From: Candidatus Thiodiazotropha taylori
GTDB lineage: Bacteria > Pseudomonadota > Gammaproteobacteria > Chromatiales > Chromatiaceae
Direction: 5' to 3'
Assembly (NCBI GenBank): GCA_019100305.1
Contig: JAHRHW010000178.1
Coordinates: forward strand, 1 to 8,573
Length of the DNA: 8,573 nt
Of this stretch, positions 1-5,122 are shown piece after piece (within the stretch, counting starts at the first letter, position 1; the number at the start of each line of letters is the position of its first letter). The notes under the pieces are model-generated. The model was not told the DNA's origin. It did no database searches and worked only from the letters and a program-made list of their open reading frames with translations. The position numbers were made by a program, and so were the translations under genes.

Positions 1-561
1 AACTATGAGCCTGACCGGGTGAGGGCACTGATTATCCAGCTCAAACATTTCGAACGGATCTGCCACTATTGCGGGGTCAAGGATTATCAGCTTTCGATCG
101 ATTACAAGCCTACTTTGATCGCGCTCTATGTTCTAAGAATGGTAGGGATGGTGATGGTCGTGTTCCCGATTGCGCTTTGGGCTATTCTCAATAGTTATAT
201 CCCGTACCAGACGACTCAATACTTAACACGCCATTTCGCCAAGGGAACCAATCAATACGATACTGCCCAAATGGTATTGGGATTGGTCTGTTTTTCATCC
301 GTGTGGAGTCTGCAGATCTATCTGATCTTTCAATATTTCAGTTGGCAATGGATGTTGACCTATATCGTTACATTGATTATTAGTATTGCTGTACTGTTGA
401 TGGTGCGTGGAGAAAAGCAGAGGATTATCGAAAATATTCGGGTATTTGTTCTGTTCCTGAGAAAACGTGACCTAAAGAACTACCTGCAGAAAAAACGGCG
501 GGCACTGGAAAAGGAGTTAGCCAAAATGGTCAGAATAGCCAATCGACTCTCAAACCACTGA
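1..561 (+). CDS. PlsC-like (lysophospholipid/glycerol-3-phosphate) acyltransferase, C-terminal part; 5' end outside window
   Basis: The reading frame is open from base 1 to a TGA at 559-561, so the gene probably begins upstream. A GTG at 19 could serve as a start but has no ribosome binding site. About 186 residues are visible. A short amphipathic stretch (VRALIIQLKHFERICHYCG) is followed by a hydrophobic segment (about residues 44-66), a linker with a TTQYLTRHFAKG-type sequence, two further hydrophobic segments (about 90-135), and a strongly basic tail rich in Lys and Arg. This layout resembles the membrane-embedded C-terminal region that follows the acyltransferase domain in large PlsC-family enzymes, which acylate glycerol phosphate or lysophospholipids at the inner membrane. 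The catalytic HX4D domain would lie upstream and is not visible, so the call rests on overall pattern. The stretch is visibly more AT-rich than the genes downstream. It could instead be an unrelated small membrane protein. Confidence 0.5.
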   Translation, partial: NYEPDRVRALIIQLKHFERICHYCGVKDYQLSIDYKPTLIALYVLRMVGMVMVVFPIALWAILNSYIPYQTTQYLTRHFAKGTNQYDTAQMVLGLVCFSSVWSLQIYLIFQYFSWQWMLTYIVTLIISIAVLLMVRGEKQRIIENIRVFVLFLRKRDLKNYLQKKRRALEKELAKMVRIANRLSNH

Positions 562-581
562 ATCAAACCCATGTCTATCAA

Positions 582-1319
582 ATGAAAAGAGCGCTCTATT
601 TTATTGTGGCAATACTGCTGCTATTACCGACACTCACACCGGCAGAAACAGGCGTGGGCGATTGTGCCATTGTTTTGCATGGCATGGGTCGCTCCTCCCA
701 GTCGATGAGCTTGATCGAGGATGCGTTAATTGCGCAAGGATATACGGTGTGGAATGAAAGTTACCCGAGCCTGACCCAGAGTCTGGAGGCATTCACCAAA
801 CCGGTGATGGAGTCGGCCATAAGCTACTGTCGCGACAATCAGGCTGCATCCATCCACTTCGTCACACACTCCCTCGGTGGAATTATCGTGCGGTATTATC
901 TGCAGAATCATCAAATTGATGGTCTGGGCCGCATCGTGATGTTGGCGCCACCCAACAAAGGCAGCGAAGTGGCAGATGAGATGAAAGACGGATTTCTCTA
1001 TCAAACCATCATGGGGCCCAATGCCCAGGTTCTGGGAACAGATCAGAACAGTCTGCCTAATCGTCTTAAACCAATCGAGGGTGAAATTGGGATCATTGCA
1101 GGAGAAGCGGATGGCGAGCCTTGGTTTCTACCGGAAATACCCGGGGCCGATGACGGTAAAGTCGCAGTTGAACGCACCAAACTACCAGAAATGCGGGATT
1201 TTCTCAGGGTGAAATCTGGACATACATTCATCATGCGGAACGATGCAGTGATTTATCAGATCGTGTTTTTTCTACAAAATGGCTATTTTGATCATAAGGC
1301 TTCAGATGAGTACAAATAA
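582..1319 (+). CDS. Exported alpha/beta hydrolase (lipase/esterase-like)
   Basis: This 245-residue protein has an N-terminal signal peptide: a basic MKRA start, a hydrophobic core to about residue 17, and a probable cut after TPA at residue 21. It should act in the periplasm or at the envelope. The alpha/beta hydrolase landmarks are in order. VLHGMGRSS (31-39) forms the oxyanion region, VTHSLGG (94-100) is the nucleophile elbow with Ser97, GADDGKVAVE (188-197) offers Asp190 or Asp191 as the acid, and KSGHTFIM (211-218) offers His214. These form a plausible Ser-Asp-His triad. Cys28 and Cys83 could form a disulfide. The family includes lipases, esterases and acyltransferases, and the sequence does not fix the substrate. 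It starts 20 bases after the acyltransferase fragment on the same strand, so co-transcription and a lipid-related role are reasonable inferences. No clear Shine-Dalgarno precedes the ATG. Confidence 0.85.
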   Translation: MKRALYFIVAILLLLPTLTPAETGVGDCAIVLHGMGRSSQSMSLIEDALIAQGYTVWNESYPSLTQSLEAFTKPVMESAISYCRDNQAASIHFVTHSLGGIIVRYYLQNHQIDGLGRIVMLAPPNKGSEVADEMKDGFLYQTIMGPNAQVLGTDQNSLPNRLKPIEGEIGIIAGEADGEPWFLPEIPGADDGKVAVERTKLPEMRDFLRVKSGHTFIMRNDAVIYQIVFFLQNGYFDHKASDEYK

Positions 1320-1532
1320 TACTCAGACGGGCATGCAGAAGAATCCGCTGCCATTGCGAACGCAGTCGCCTGGGGGGATTTCACGATTCTCATCGATTAG
1401 GCAGAATCCGTCAGCCCTTTAAAACAAATGACTTGAGCTATTTTCTGCCAAGCTGCGTTATCATTCACACATTCTGCCATGCGGGAGAAAAAACGGCCCT
1501 AATGGTTTCGTGTTAACAGGCCCTAGCTGAAA
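1320..1532. other. Intergenic region between hydrolase and pgpA
   Basis: These 213 bases hold no supported gene. A TTGAGC at 1433-1438 followed by TTATCA at 1458-1463 resembles a promoter, but the 19-base spacer is longer than ideal. GGCCCTA occurs twice, at 1495-1501 and 1519-1525, 24 bases apart. The second copy lies in a 14-base motif found again near 8272. AGAATCCG also occurs twice (near 1339 and 1403). I see no stem followed by a T-tract that would serve as a terminator for the hydrolase gene. Confidence 0.45.
1513..1526. repeat. Intergenic 14-base motif TTAACAGGCCCTAG, copy 1
   Basis: TTAACAGGCCCTAG lies directly upstream of the pgpA start, and its TAG is the in-frame stop that closes the pgpA frame upstream. 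An identical copy occurs at 8272-8285 in the same orientation. Its role is unknown. It may be a piece of a dispersed intergenic repeat or a chance match. Confidence 0.45.
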
Positions 1533-2021
1533 ATGAGTCGCGAACAGCAAAGCAATCCACCGAACATGGGCAATCCTGTGCATCTGCTGGCCTTCGGGTT
1601 TGGTAGCGGGCTGTCACCAAAGGCGCCGGGCACGGTCGGTACCCTGGTCGGCATACCGATCTATCTGGCCATGCAACCTCTGCCACTGGTCTACTATCTA
1701 ACCATAACCGCGTTGGCGTTTCTGATTGGCATCTGGCTCTGCGAGCAGACATCCCGGGATCTGGGTGTGCATGATCATGGCGGGATTGTCTGGGATGAGA
1801 TCGTCGGTTACCTGGTAACCATGGCGTTTGCTCCCAGCGGTTGGTTTTGGCTGATGATCGGTTTCATTCTGTTCCGCTTTTTCGATATTGTGAAACCCTG
1901 GCCGATCCGTTGGGTCGATCACAAGGTGGAAGGCGGATTCGGCATTATGGTGGACGATTTGATCGCCGGAGTTTTTGCTGCCTTCTGCCTGGTGCTACTG
2001 AATCAATGGGAGTGGTTCTGA
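1533..2021 (+). CDS. pgpA: Phosphatidylglycerophosphatase A
   Basis: PgpA removes the phosphate from phosphatidylglycerophosphate to give phosphatidylglycerol at the inner membrane. The 162-residue length is normal for the family. Recognisable blocks are GLSPKAPGTVGTL (26-38), HDHGGIVWDEIVG (80-92), FRFFDIVKPWPI (114-125) and GGFGIMVDDLIAG (134-146). The acidic residues Asp88, Glu89, Asp141 and Asp142 lie in the blocks thought to bind metal and substrate. Hydrophobic stretches near 36-70, 93-117 and 141-156 fit a polytopic membrane protein. The ATG at 1533 has no good Shine-Dalgarno. A second ATG at 1566 (residue 12) is possible and would keep every conserved block. In many gammaproteobacteria thiL lies just upstream, but here the upstream gene is a hydrolase and no thiL is present. 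The stop codon abuts the start of the next gene. Confidence 0.95.
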   Translation: MSREQQSNPPNMGNPVHLLAFGFGSGLSPKAPGTVGTLVGIPIYLAMQPLPLVYYLTITALAFLIGIWLCEQTSRDLGVHDHGGIVWDEIVGYLVTMAFAPSGWFWLMIGFILFRFFDIVKPWPIRWVDHKVEGGFGIMVDDLIAGVFAAFCLVLLNQWEWF

Positions 2022-2672
2022 ATGACAAACCGAACTCTGCTGATCTGCCTGCTCTGGCTCTCGGTTGCTGCCTCACCGGCTGTCGGGGTAGAGCGGATTG
2101 TGGTGGAAGCGCTGTTTGCCGATAAGGCGATGGTTAACATCGATGGCAGCAGAAGGCTGCTGAAACTCAATAAACCGTCGCCGGAAGGGGTGTTGCTGAT
2201 CTCCGCTACCAGCAAGCAGGCTGTGATCGAAGTGGATGGCAAGCGTGATACCTATCAGCTGGGTGGACATATCTCCAGCCAATTCAGTAAGCCCGAGCAG
2301 GTAACCGCCAAAGTCTGGCGTGATCTGGCCGGCGCCTACTCCACCGTGGGTACGATCAACGGATTGACCGTGAATTTTCTCGTCGATACCGGCGCCACCG
2401 CAGTGGCAATGAGTACCAGTCAGGCGAAGCGTCTGGGTGTCCAGTACCGCTATAAAGGCAAACCGATCATGGTGAACACCGCCAACGGGGTCACCAAGGG
2501 CTATGAGGTAACCCTGGGTCGGGTTCAAGTGGGGGAGATCACACTGCGACGGGTCAAAGGCTTCGTCATCGAAGGCTCAGGGCCTGGCCGGGTATTGCTC
2601 GGTATGAGTTTTCTCAACCGGGTCAAAATGGATGACCAGGGCGATGTGCTGGTGCTTGAGAAGCGTTTCTAA
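2022..2672 (+). CDS. Exported retropepsin-like clan AA aspartic protease
   Basis: This 216-residue protein begins with a signal peptide (hydrophobic 5-17, probable cut near residue 22). An N-terminal beta-rich domain (about 24-85) has the pattern ALFADKAMVNIDGSRRLL, then VLLISA and AVIEVDGKRDTYQLGGHI, which recalls the periplasmic GspC-like fold. The C-terminal part (about 100-216) is a retropepsin-type aspartic protease domain. FLVDTGATAVAMS (119-131) carries the catalytic Asp122, and VLLGMSFLNR (191-200) is the matching hydrophobic-glycine motif near the end. A single DTGA motif implies that it works as a dimer, as retroviral-type proteases do. The family is common in proteobacteria and resembles TIGR02281-type proteins, but the substrate is unknown. 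The ATG follows the pgpA TGA with no gap. GGGAG at 2008-2012, inside pgpA, provides the ribosome binding site, so the two genes are probably translated from one mRNA. Confidence 0.88.
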   Translation: MTNRTLLICLLWLSVAASPAVGVERIVVEALFADKAMVNIDGSRRLLKLNKPSPEGVLLISATSKQAVIEVDGKRDTYQLGGHISSQFSKPEQVTAKVWRDLAGAYSTVGTINGLTVNFLVDTGATAVAMSTSQAKRLGVQYRYKGKPIMVNTANGVTKGYEVTLGRVQVGEITLRRVKGFVIEGSGPGRVLLGMSFLNRVKMDDQGDVLVLEKRF

Positions 2673-2693
2673 GCCCTATCGGCGATCAGACAG

Positions 2694-3512
2694 TCAGACG
2701 GGCTCGGTGGTCTTATCCCGTTCGATCAGGGCATAGGCCGAGTGGTTGTGAATCGACTCGAAGTTCTCCGATTCAATCACATAGGCGCTTATCCGATCTT
2801 CCCGGTTGAACTGAACCGCGATGTCCCGAACCATGTCTTCTACAAACTTCGGATTGTCATAGGCGGTTTCAGTCACAAACTTCTCATCTGGGCGCTTCAG
2901 CAGGCCGAACAGCTCGCAGGAGGCCTGTTTCTCAACCATGTCGATAATCTCTTCAATCCAGATGAAACCCTTGGTTCTGGCCTGCACAGTGACATGAGAA
3001 CGTTGGTTGTGTGCACCACGGTCTGAGATCTTTTTGGAACAGGGACAGAGACTGGTCACCGGCACCACGACCTTGATCTCGATGATCGGTGTGCCGCCGT
3101 GGATTTCACCGATCAGGGTGACATCATAATCGAGCAGACTCCTAACCCCGGAGATTGGGGCGGTCTTATTGATGAAGAAGGGGAAATTCATCTCAATATG
3201 ACCGGATTCCGCCTCCAGGCGTTCGGTCATCTCCGCCAGCATGTCCTTGAAGGACTCGACGGTGATTTCGGTTTCATGGCTGTTGAGGATCTCCACGAAA
3301 CGGGACATATGAGTGCCCTTGAAGTTGTGGGGCAGGTTGACGTACATGTTGAAGTTGGCAATGGTGTGTTGCTCGCCTTCACTGCGATCCCGGATCCGCA
3401 TCGGGTGGCTTATGTCTTTGATACCTACCTTGTTAATGGCAATCTGCCGTGTATCGGCGCTGTTCTGGACGTCGGCAATCTGTGACCCATTAACTGGTGT
3501 TTTATCGAGCAT
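2694..3512 (-). CDS. folE2: GTP cyclohydrolase FolE2 (type IB)
   Basis: FolE2 converts GTP to 7,8-dihydroneopterin triphosphate, the first step of folate and related pterin synthesis, in the cytoplasm. The 272-residue length is normal. The signature region PVTSLCPCSKKISDRGAHNQRSH starts near residue 151. Cys156, His168 and Glu210 have the same spacing as the metal-binding Cys, His and Glu described for the Neisseria enzyme, and Glu225 follows at the expected distance. Other family stretches are RDRSEGEQHTIANF (41-54), FPFFINKTAPISGVRSLLDY (110-129) and ENFESIHNHSAYA (249-261). The ATG has a strong AGGAAA site seven bases upstream. FolE2 is metal-flexible and in some bacteria replaces zinc-dependent FolE under zinc limitation through Zur. 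I see no Zur-type palindrome here, so constitutive use as the sole GTP cyclohydrolase is equally likely. It is convergent with the protease gene, only 21 bases away. Confidence 0.96.
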   Translation of the reverse strand: MLDKTPVNGSQIADVQNSADTRQIAINKVGIKDISHPMRIRDRSEGEQHTIANFNMYVNLPHNFKGTHMSRFVEILNSHETEITVESFKDMLAEMTERLEAESGHIEMNFPFFINKTAPISGVRSLLDYDVTLIGEIHGGTPIIEIKVVVPVTSLCPCSKKISDRGAHNQRSHVTVQARTKGFIWIEEIIDMVEKQASCELFGLLKRPDEKFVTETAYDNPKFVEDMVRDIAVQFNREDRISAYVIESENFESIHNHSAYALIERDKTTEPV

Positions 3513-3519
3513 TTCGGTG

Positions 3520-3525
3520 TTTCCT
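3520..3525 (-). promoter_or_regulatory. Ribosome binding site of folE2
   Basis: AGGAAA on the minus strand ends seven bases before the ATG at 3512-3510. It is the clearest Shine-Dalgarno in the window and supports the chosen folE2 start. Confidence 0.75.
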
Positions 3526-3613
3526 GTCCAGCCATATATTGGTTGTGGACCGCTAGTCTAATCGTATTGTTCCAAGGTTATCCCCGCTGCCGGGTAGGGA
3601 CAACAGGGAGAAC

Positions 3614-3640
3614 ATCAGGTATTTATTACCTTGATATCAA
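3614..3640. repeat. Operator-like inverted repeat with overlapping palindrome
   Basis: ATCAGGTA at 3614-3621 pairs with TACCTTGAT at 3627-3635 across a five-base AT spacer, with one unpaired T. The palindrome TTGATATCAA begins at 3631, so the two symmetries share TTGAT. It lies about 100 bases upstream of the folE2 start. The regulator is unknown. It resembles FNR half-sites but lacks the four-base spacer of an FNR box. Confidence 0.4.
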
Positions 3641-3750
3641 ACGGTTATCGGGGGCGGTGTAACCACCTCTCAGCCCGAAACCGCTGGGTCGAACAGCAAA
3701 TTATCTCCAGAATCCAGGGTTCGAGTCAATTCTTGGGGGGTGGGAATCGG

Positions 3751-4653
3751 TCAGTAGGTTCGGTCGATAATGTAGTTCGCGATCCAGCGCAGGGGATCCG
3801 CTTCATCGGAAAAAATCTCAAGATTTTGCAGGGATTCCTCGATCAATCCCGAAGCTTTCTGTTTTGCCTCTTTCAGGCCCATGATCGAGGGATAGGTGGG
3901 TTTTTCCTGGGCCAGATCCTTGCCTTTGGTCTTGCCGAGGGTTTTCGGGTCTCCCTCAACATCCAGAATATCGTCCTGGATTTGGAACGCCAGGCCGATG
4001 CATTTGGCATATCGGTCGAGGTGGGATACCTGAGTCTTGCTGGCCTTGGGACTCAGCTGAGCGCCCATGCGAACCGCTGCGCGAATCAGTGCGCCGGTTT
4101 TATGGATGTGCAGATTCTCCAACTCAGCAAGATTGAGCTCCTGGCCTACGGCCTGCAGATCGATGGCCTGCCCGCCAGCCATGCCACGGGATCCACTGGC
4201 CCTGGCCAGGGTCTCCACCATCGCCAGGCGGGTCTCTGCATCGGCAGGGATCTTCGGATCGCAACAAAGTACCTGAAAGGCGAGGGTCTGCAAGGCATCC
4301 CCTACCAGAATGGCGGTCGCCTCATCGAAGGCCTTGTGACAGGTGGGGCGGTTGCGCCTTAAATCATCATCATCCATCGCAGGCAGGTCATCGTGGACCA
4401 GGGAGTAGACATGTACCAGCTCGATTGCGCAGGCCGGCCCGTCGAGCGACTCCAGAGGCAGGCCCAGGGCCTGACCGGAGGCGTAGACCAGCAGGGGACG
4501 CACCCGTTTACCCCCATTCAGGCAGCTATAACGCATCGCCTGATGCAGGTGGGCGGGCAGCGTGGATTCATTGGGCAGGCGTTGATCAAGCGTTGCCTCA
4601 ACCCGCTGTTTGCACTGCTCGATGTAGGCTTCCAGGGGGTTATTCGCTGTCAT
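3751..4653 (-). CDS. ispA: Farnesyl diphosphate synthase (geranyltranstransferase)
   Basis: IspA condenses isopentenyl diphosphate with dimethylallyl and then geranyl diphosphate to give farnesyl diphosphate, the precursor of quinone side chains and undecaprenyl phosphate. From the ATG at 4653 the protein has 300 residues, which is typical. GGKRVRP (47-53) binds the pyrophosphate. The first aspartate-rich motif DDLPAMD is at 88-94, within the run HDDLPAMDDDDLRR, and the second, DDILD, is at 227-231. KTKGKD precedes the KPTYPS block near 251. Tyr83, five residues before the first motif, matches the E. coli enzyme and fits a C15 product. A GTG at 4692 would add 13 residues with no family likeness, so the ATG at 4653 is preferred. 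The start overlaps the end of xseB by 14 bases, the usual arrangement. Translational coupling is likely, because the gene's own ribosome binding site is weak. Confidence 0.95.
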   Translation of the reverse strand: MTANNPLEAYIEQCKQRVEATLDQRLPNESTLPAHLHQAMRYSCLNGGKRVRPLLVYASGQALGLPLESLDGPACAIELVHVYSLVHDDLPAMDDDDLRRNRPTCHKAFDEATAILVGDALQTLAFQVLCCDPKIPADAETRLAMVETLARASGSRGMAGGQAIDLQAVGQELNLAELENLHIHKTGALIRAAVRMGAQLSPKASKTQVSHLDRYAKCIGLAFQIQDDILDVEGDPKTLGKTKGKDLAQEKPTYPSIMGLKEAKQKASGLIEESLQNLEIFSDEADPLRWIANYIIDRTY

Positions 4654-4906
4654 TTGAGAAAGATTCCAGTTCGGATGTCTGTTGCTCTCCACTGAGAATC
4701 TGAACTTTCTGCTCAGCTTCCTTAAGGGCCTCCTGACAGAGTCGGGTCAACGAGACACCCCGTTCGAATGATTTCAGGGACTCCTCGAGGGATTGATCGC
4801 CCTGTTCCAGGGTTTCAACCAGGCTTTCCAGCTCTTTCAAGGCTTCTTCAAAGGTCGGTGTTTTCGGTTTTCTGGGCACGGTAACTTGGGTCGGCTGATG
4901 TGGCAC
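4640..4906 (-). CDS. xseB: Exodeoxyribonuclease VII small subunit
   Basis: XseB binds several to one around XseA to form exonuclease VII, which degrades single-stranded DNA and helps in mismatch and recombination repair. The 88 residues compare with 80 in E. coli. After a short basic, proline-rich leader come the family motifs: FEEALKELESLVETLEQGD (about 19-37), SLEESLKSFERGVSLTRLCQ (39-58) and LKEAEQKVQIL (61-71). Together these form a two-helix coiled hairpin. The start is a GTG at 4906 with no clear Shine-Dalgarno. A second GTG nine codons in (near 4879) would still keep the whole conserved region, so the N-terminus is uncertain. xseA is not in the window, which is usual because it is normally encoded elsewhere. 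xseB probably leads an operon with ispA and diverges from parE. Confidence 0.93.
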   Translation of the reverse strand: MPHQPTQVTVPRKPKTPTFEEALKELESLVETLEQGDQSLEESLKSFERGVSLTRLCQEALKEAEQKVQILSGEQQTSELESFSNDSE

Positions 4907-5122
4907 CGATCGATTATTTTAGGTTTACAGCCTGTAAAACTAACCCACCCCAGATAGGGGGGTCAATGATAATCTGGAACTCATTCAGGCGGATAGCACG
5001 AGAGAGTCCGATCAGGCCAGGAGAATTTTCGTTCTCAAGGGTGTCGATGGACTCGCCAGCCAATGCCCAGATGTGTAAACTCCCGCGGTGTCAACAGTAT
5101 GTAAGAGGATTGATAACCCAAT
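4907..5122. promoter_or_regulatory. Divergent promoter region between xseB and parE
   Basis: These 216 bases must contain the promoters for the leftward xseB-ispA operon and for rightward parE. On the minus strand TTGACC (4966-4961) is a fair -35 box, with a weak TAGTTT (4942-4937) 18 bases on. Just past that -10 lies a perfect inverted repeat at 4924-4938. A GAGAA/TTCTC inverted repeat with a six-base loop occurs at about 5021-5036. For parE no consensus promoter stands out. Its best Shine-Dalgarno, AAGAGGA (5103-5109), is 13 bases from the ATG, which is rather far. Confidence 0.5.
4924..4938. repeat. Perfect inverted repeat TTTACAG-C-CTGTAAA, putative operator
   Basis: Two seven-base arms are separated by one base. 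The element lies between a candidate -10 box for xseB and the xseB start, where a bound repressor would block transcription. A further half-site, TGTAAAC, is found at 5074-5080 on the parE side. It does not match the LexA box, whose CTG/CAG arms point the opposite way. The regulator is unknown. Confidence 0.45.

Larger units (their letters stand above)
3513..3750 (-). promoter_or_regulatory. ispA-folE2 intergenic region and folE2 leader
   Basis: These 238 bases separate ispA from folE2, both read leftwards. They hold no supported ORF and no recognisable dxs remnant in any frame I read. An imperfect inverted repeat spans 3614-3635 (ATCAGGTA, TTTAT, TACCTTGAT, with one bulged base). It overlaps the perfect 10-base palindrome TTGATATCAA at 3631-3640. 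This AT-rich spot could be an operator or part of a promoter for folE2. I could not identify an unambiguous pair of -35 and -10 boxes. Small GC stems occur (for example CCCG-CTGC-CGGG near 3583-3594), but none has a T-tract on the minus strand. Confidence 0.45.

Noticed and set aside
1333..1422. 29-codon ORF starting ATG CAG AAG after the hydrolase gene
   Set aside because: It has no ribosome binding site and no distinctive composition. A frame this short is expected by chance.
2073..2528. Minus-strand ORF of 151 codons opposite the aspartic protease
   Set aside because: It is a shadow of the protease gene, whose DTGA and signal peptide are clear on the plus strand.
3099..3485. Plus-strand ORF of 128 codons opposite folE2
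   Set aside because: It is antisense to the conserved core of FolE2. Its translation has no recognisable domain.
3700..3740. tRNA-like GGGTTCGAGTC in the ispA-folE2 gap
   Set aside because: It resembles a T-loop, but the flanking five bases do not pair and no acceptor, D or anticodon stem can be built around it.
3513..3750. Riboswitch or Zur box ahead of folE2
   Set aside because: No recognisable preQ1- or THF-type riboswitch structure and no GTTATA-type Zur palindrome could be found by eye.
3631..4362. Long plus-strand ORF of 243 codons opposite ispA
   Set aside because: It lies antisense to the well-supported ispA, has no family likeness, and is a by-product of codon bias on the other strand.
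4654..4692. Longer IspA start at GTG 4692
   Set aside because: The extra 13 residues have no counterpart in the family, and the ATG at 4653 gives the usual length.
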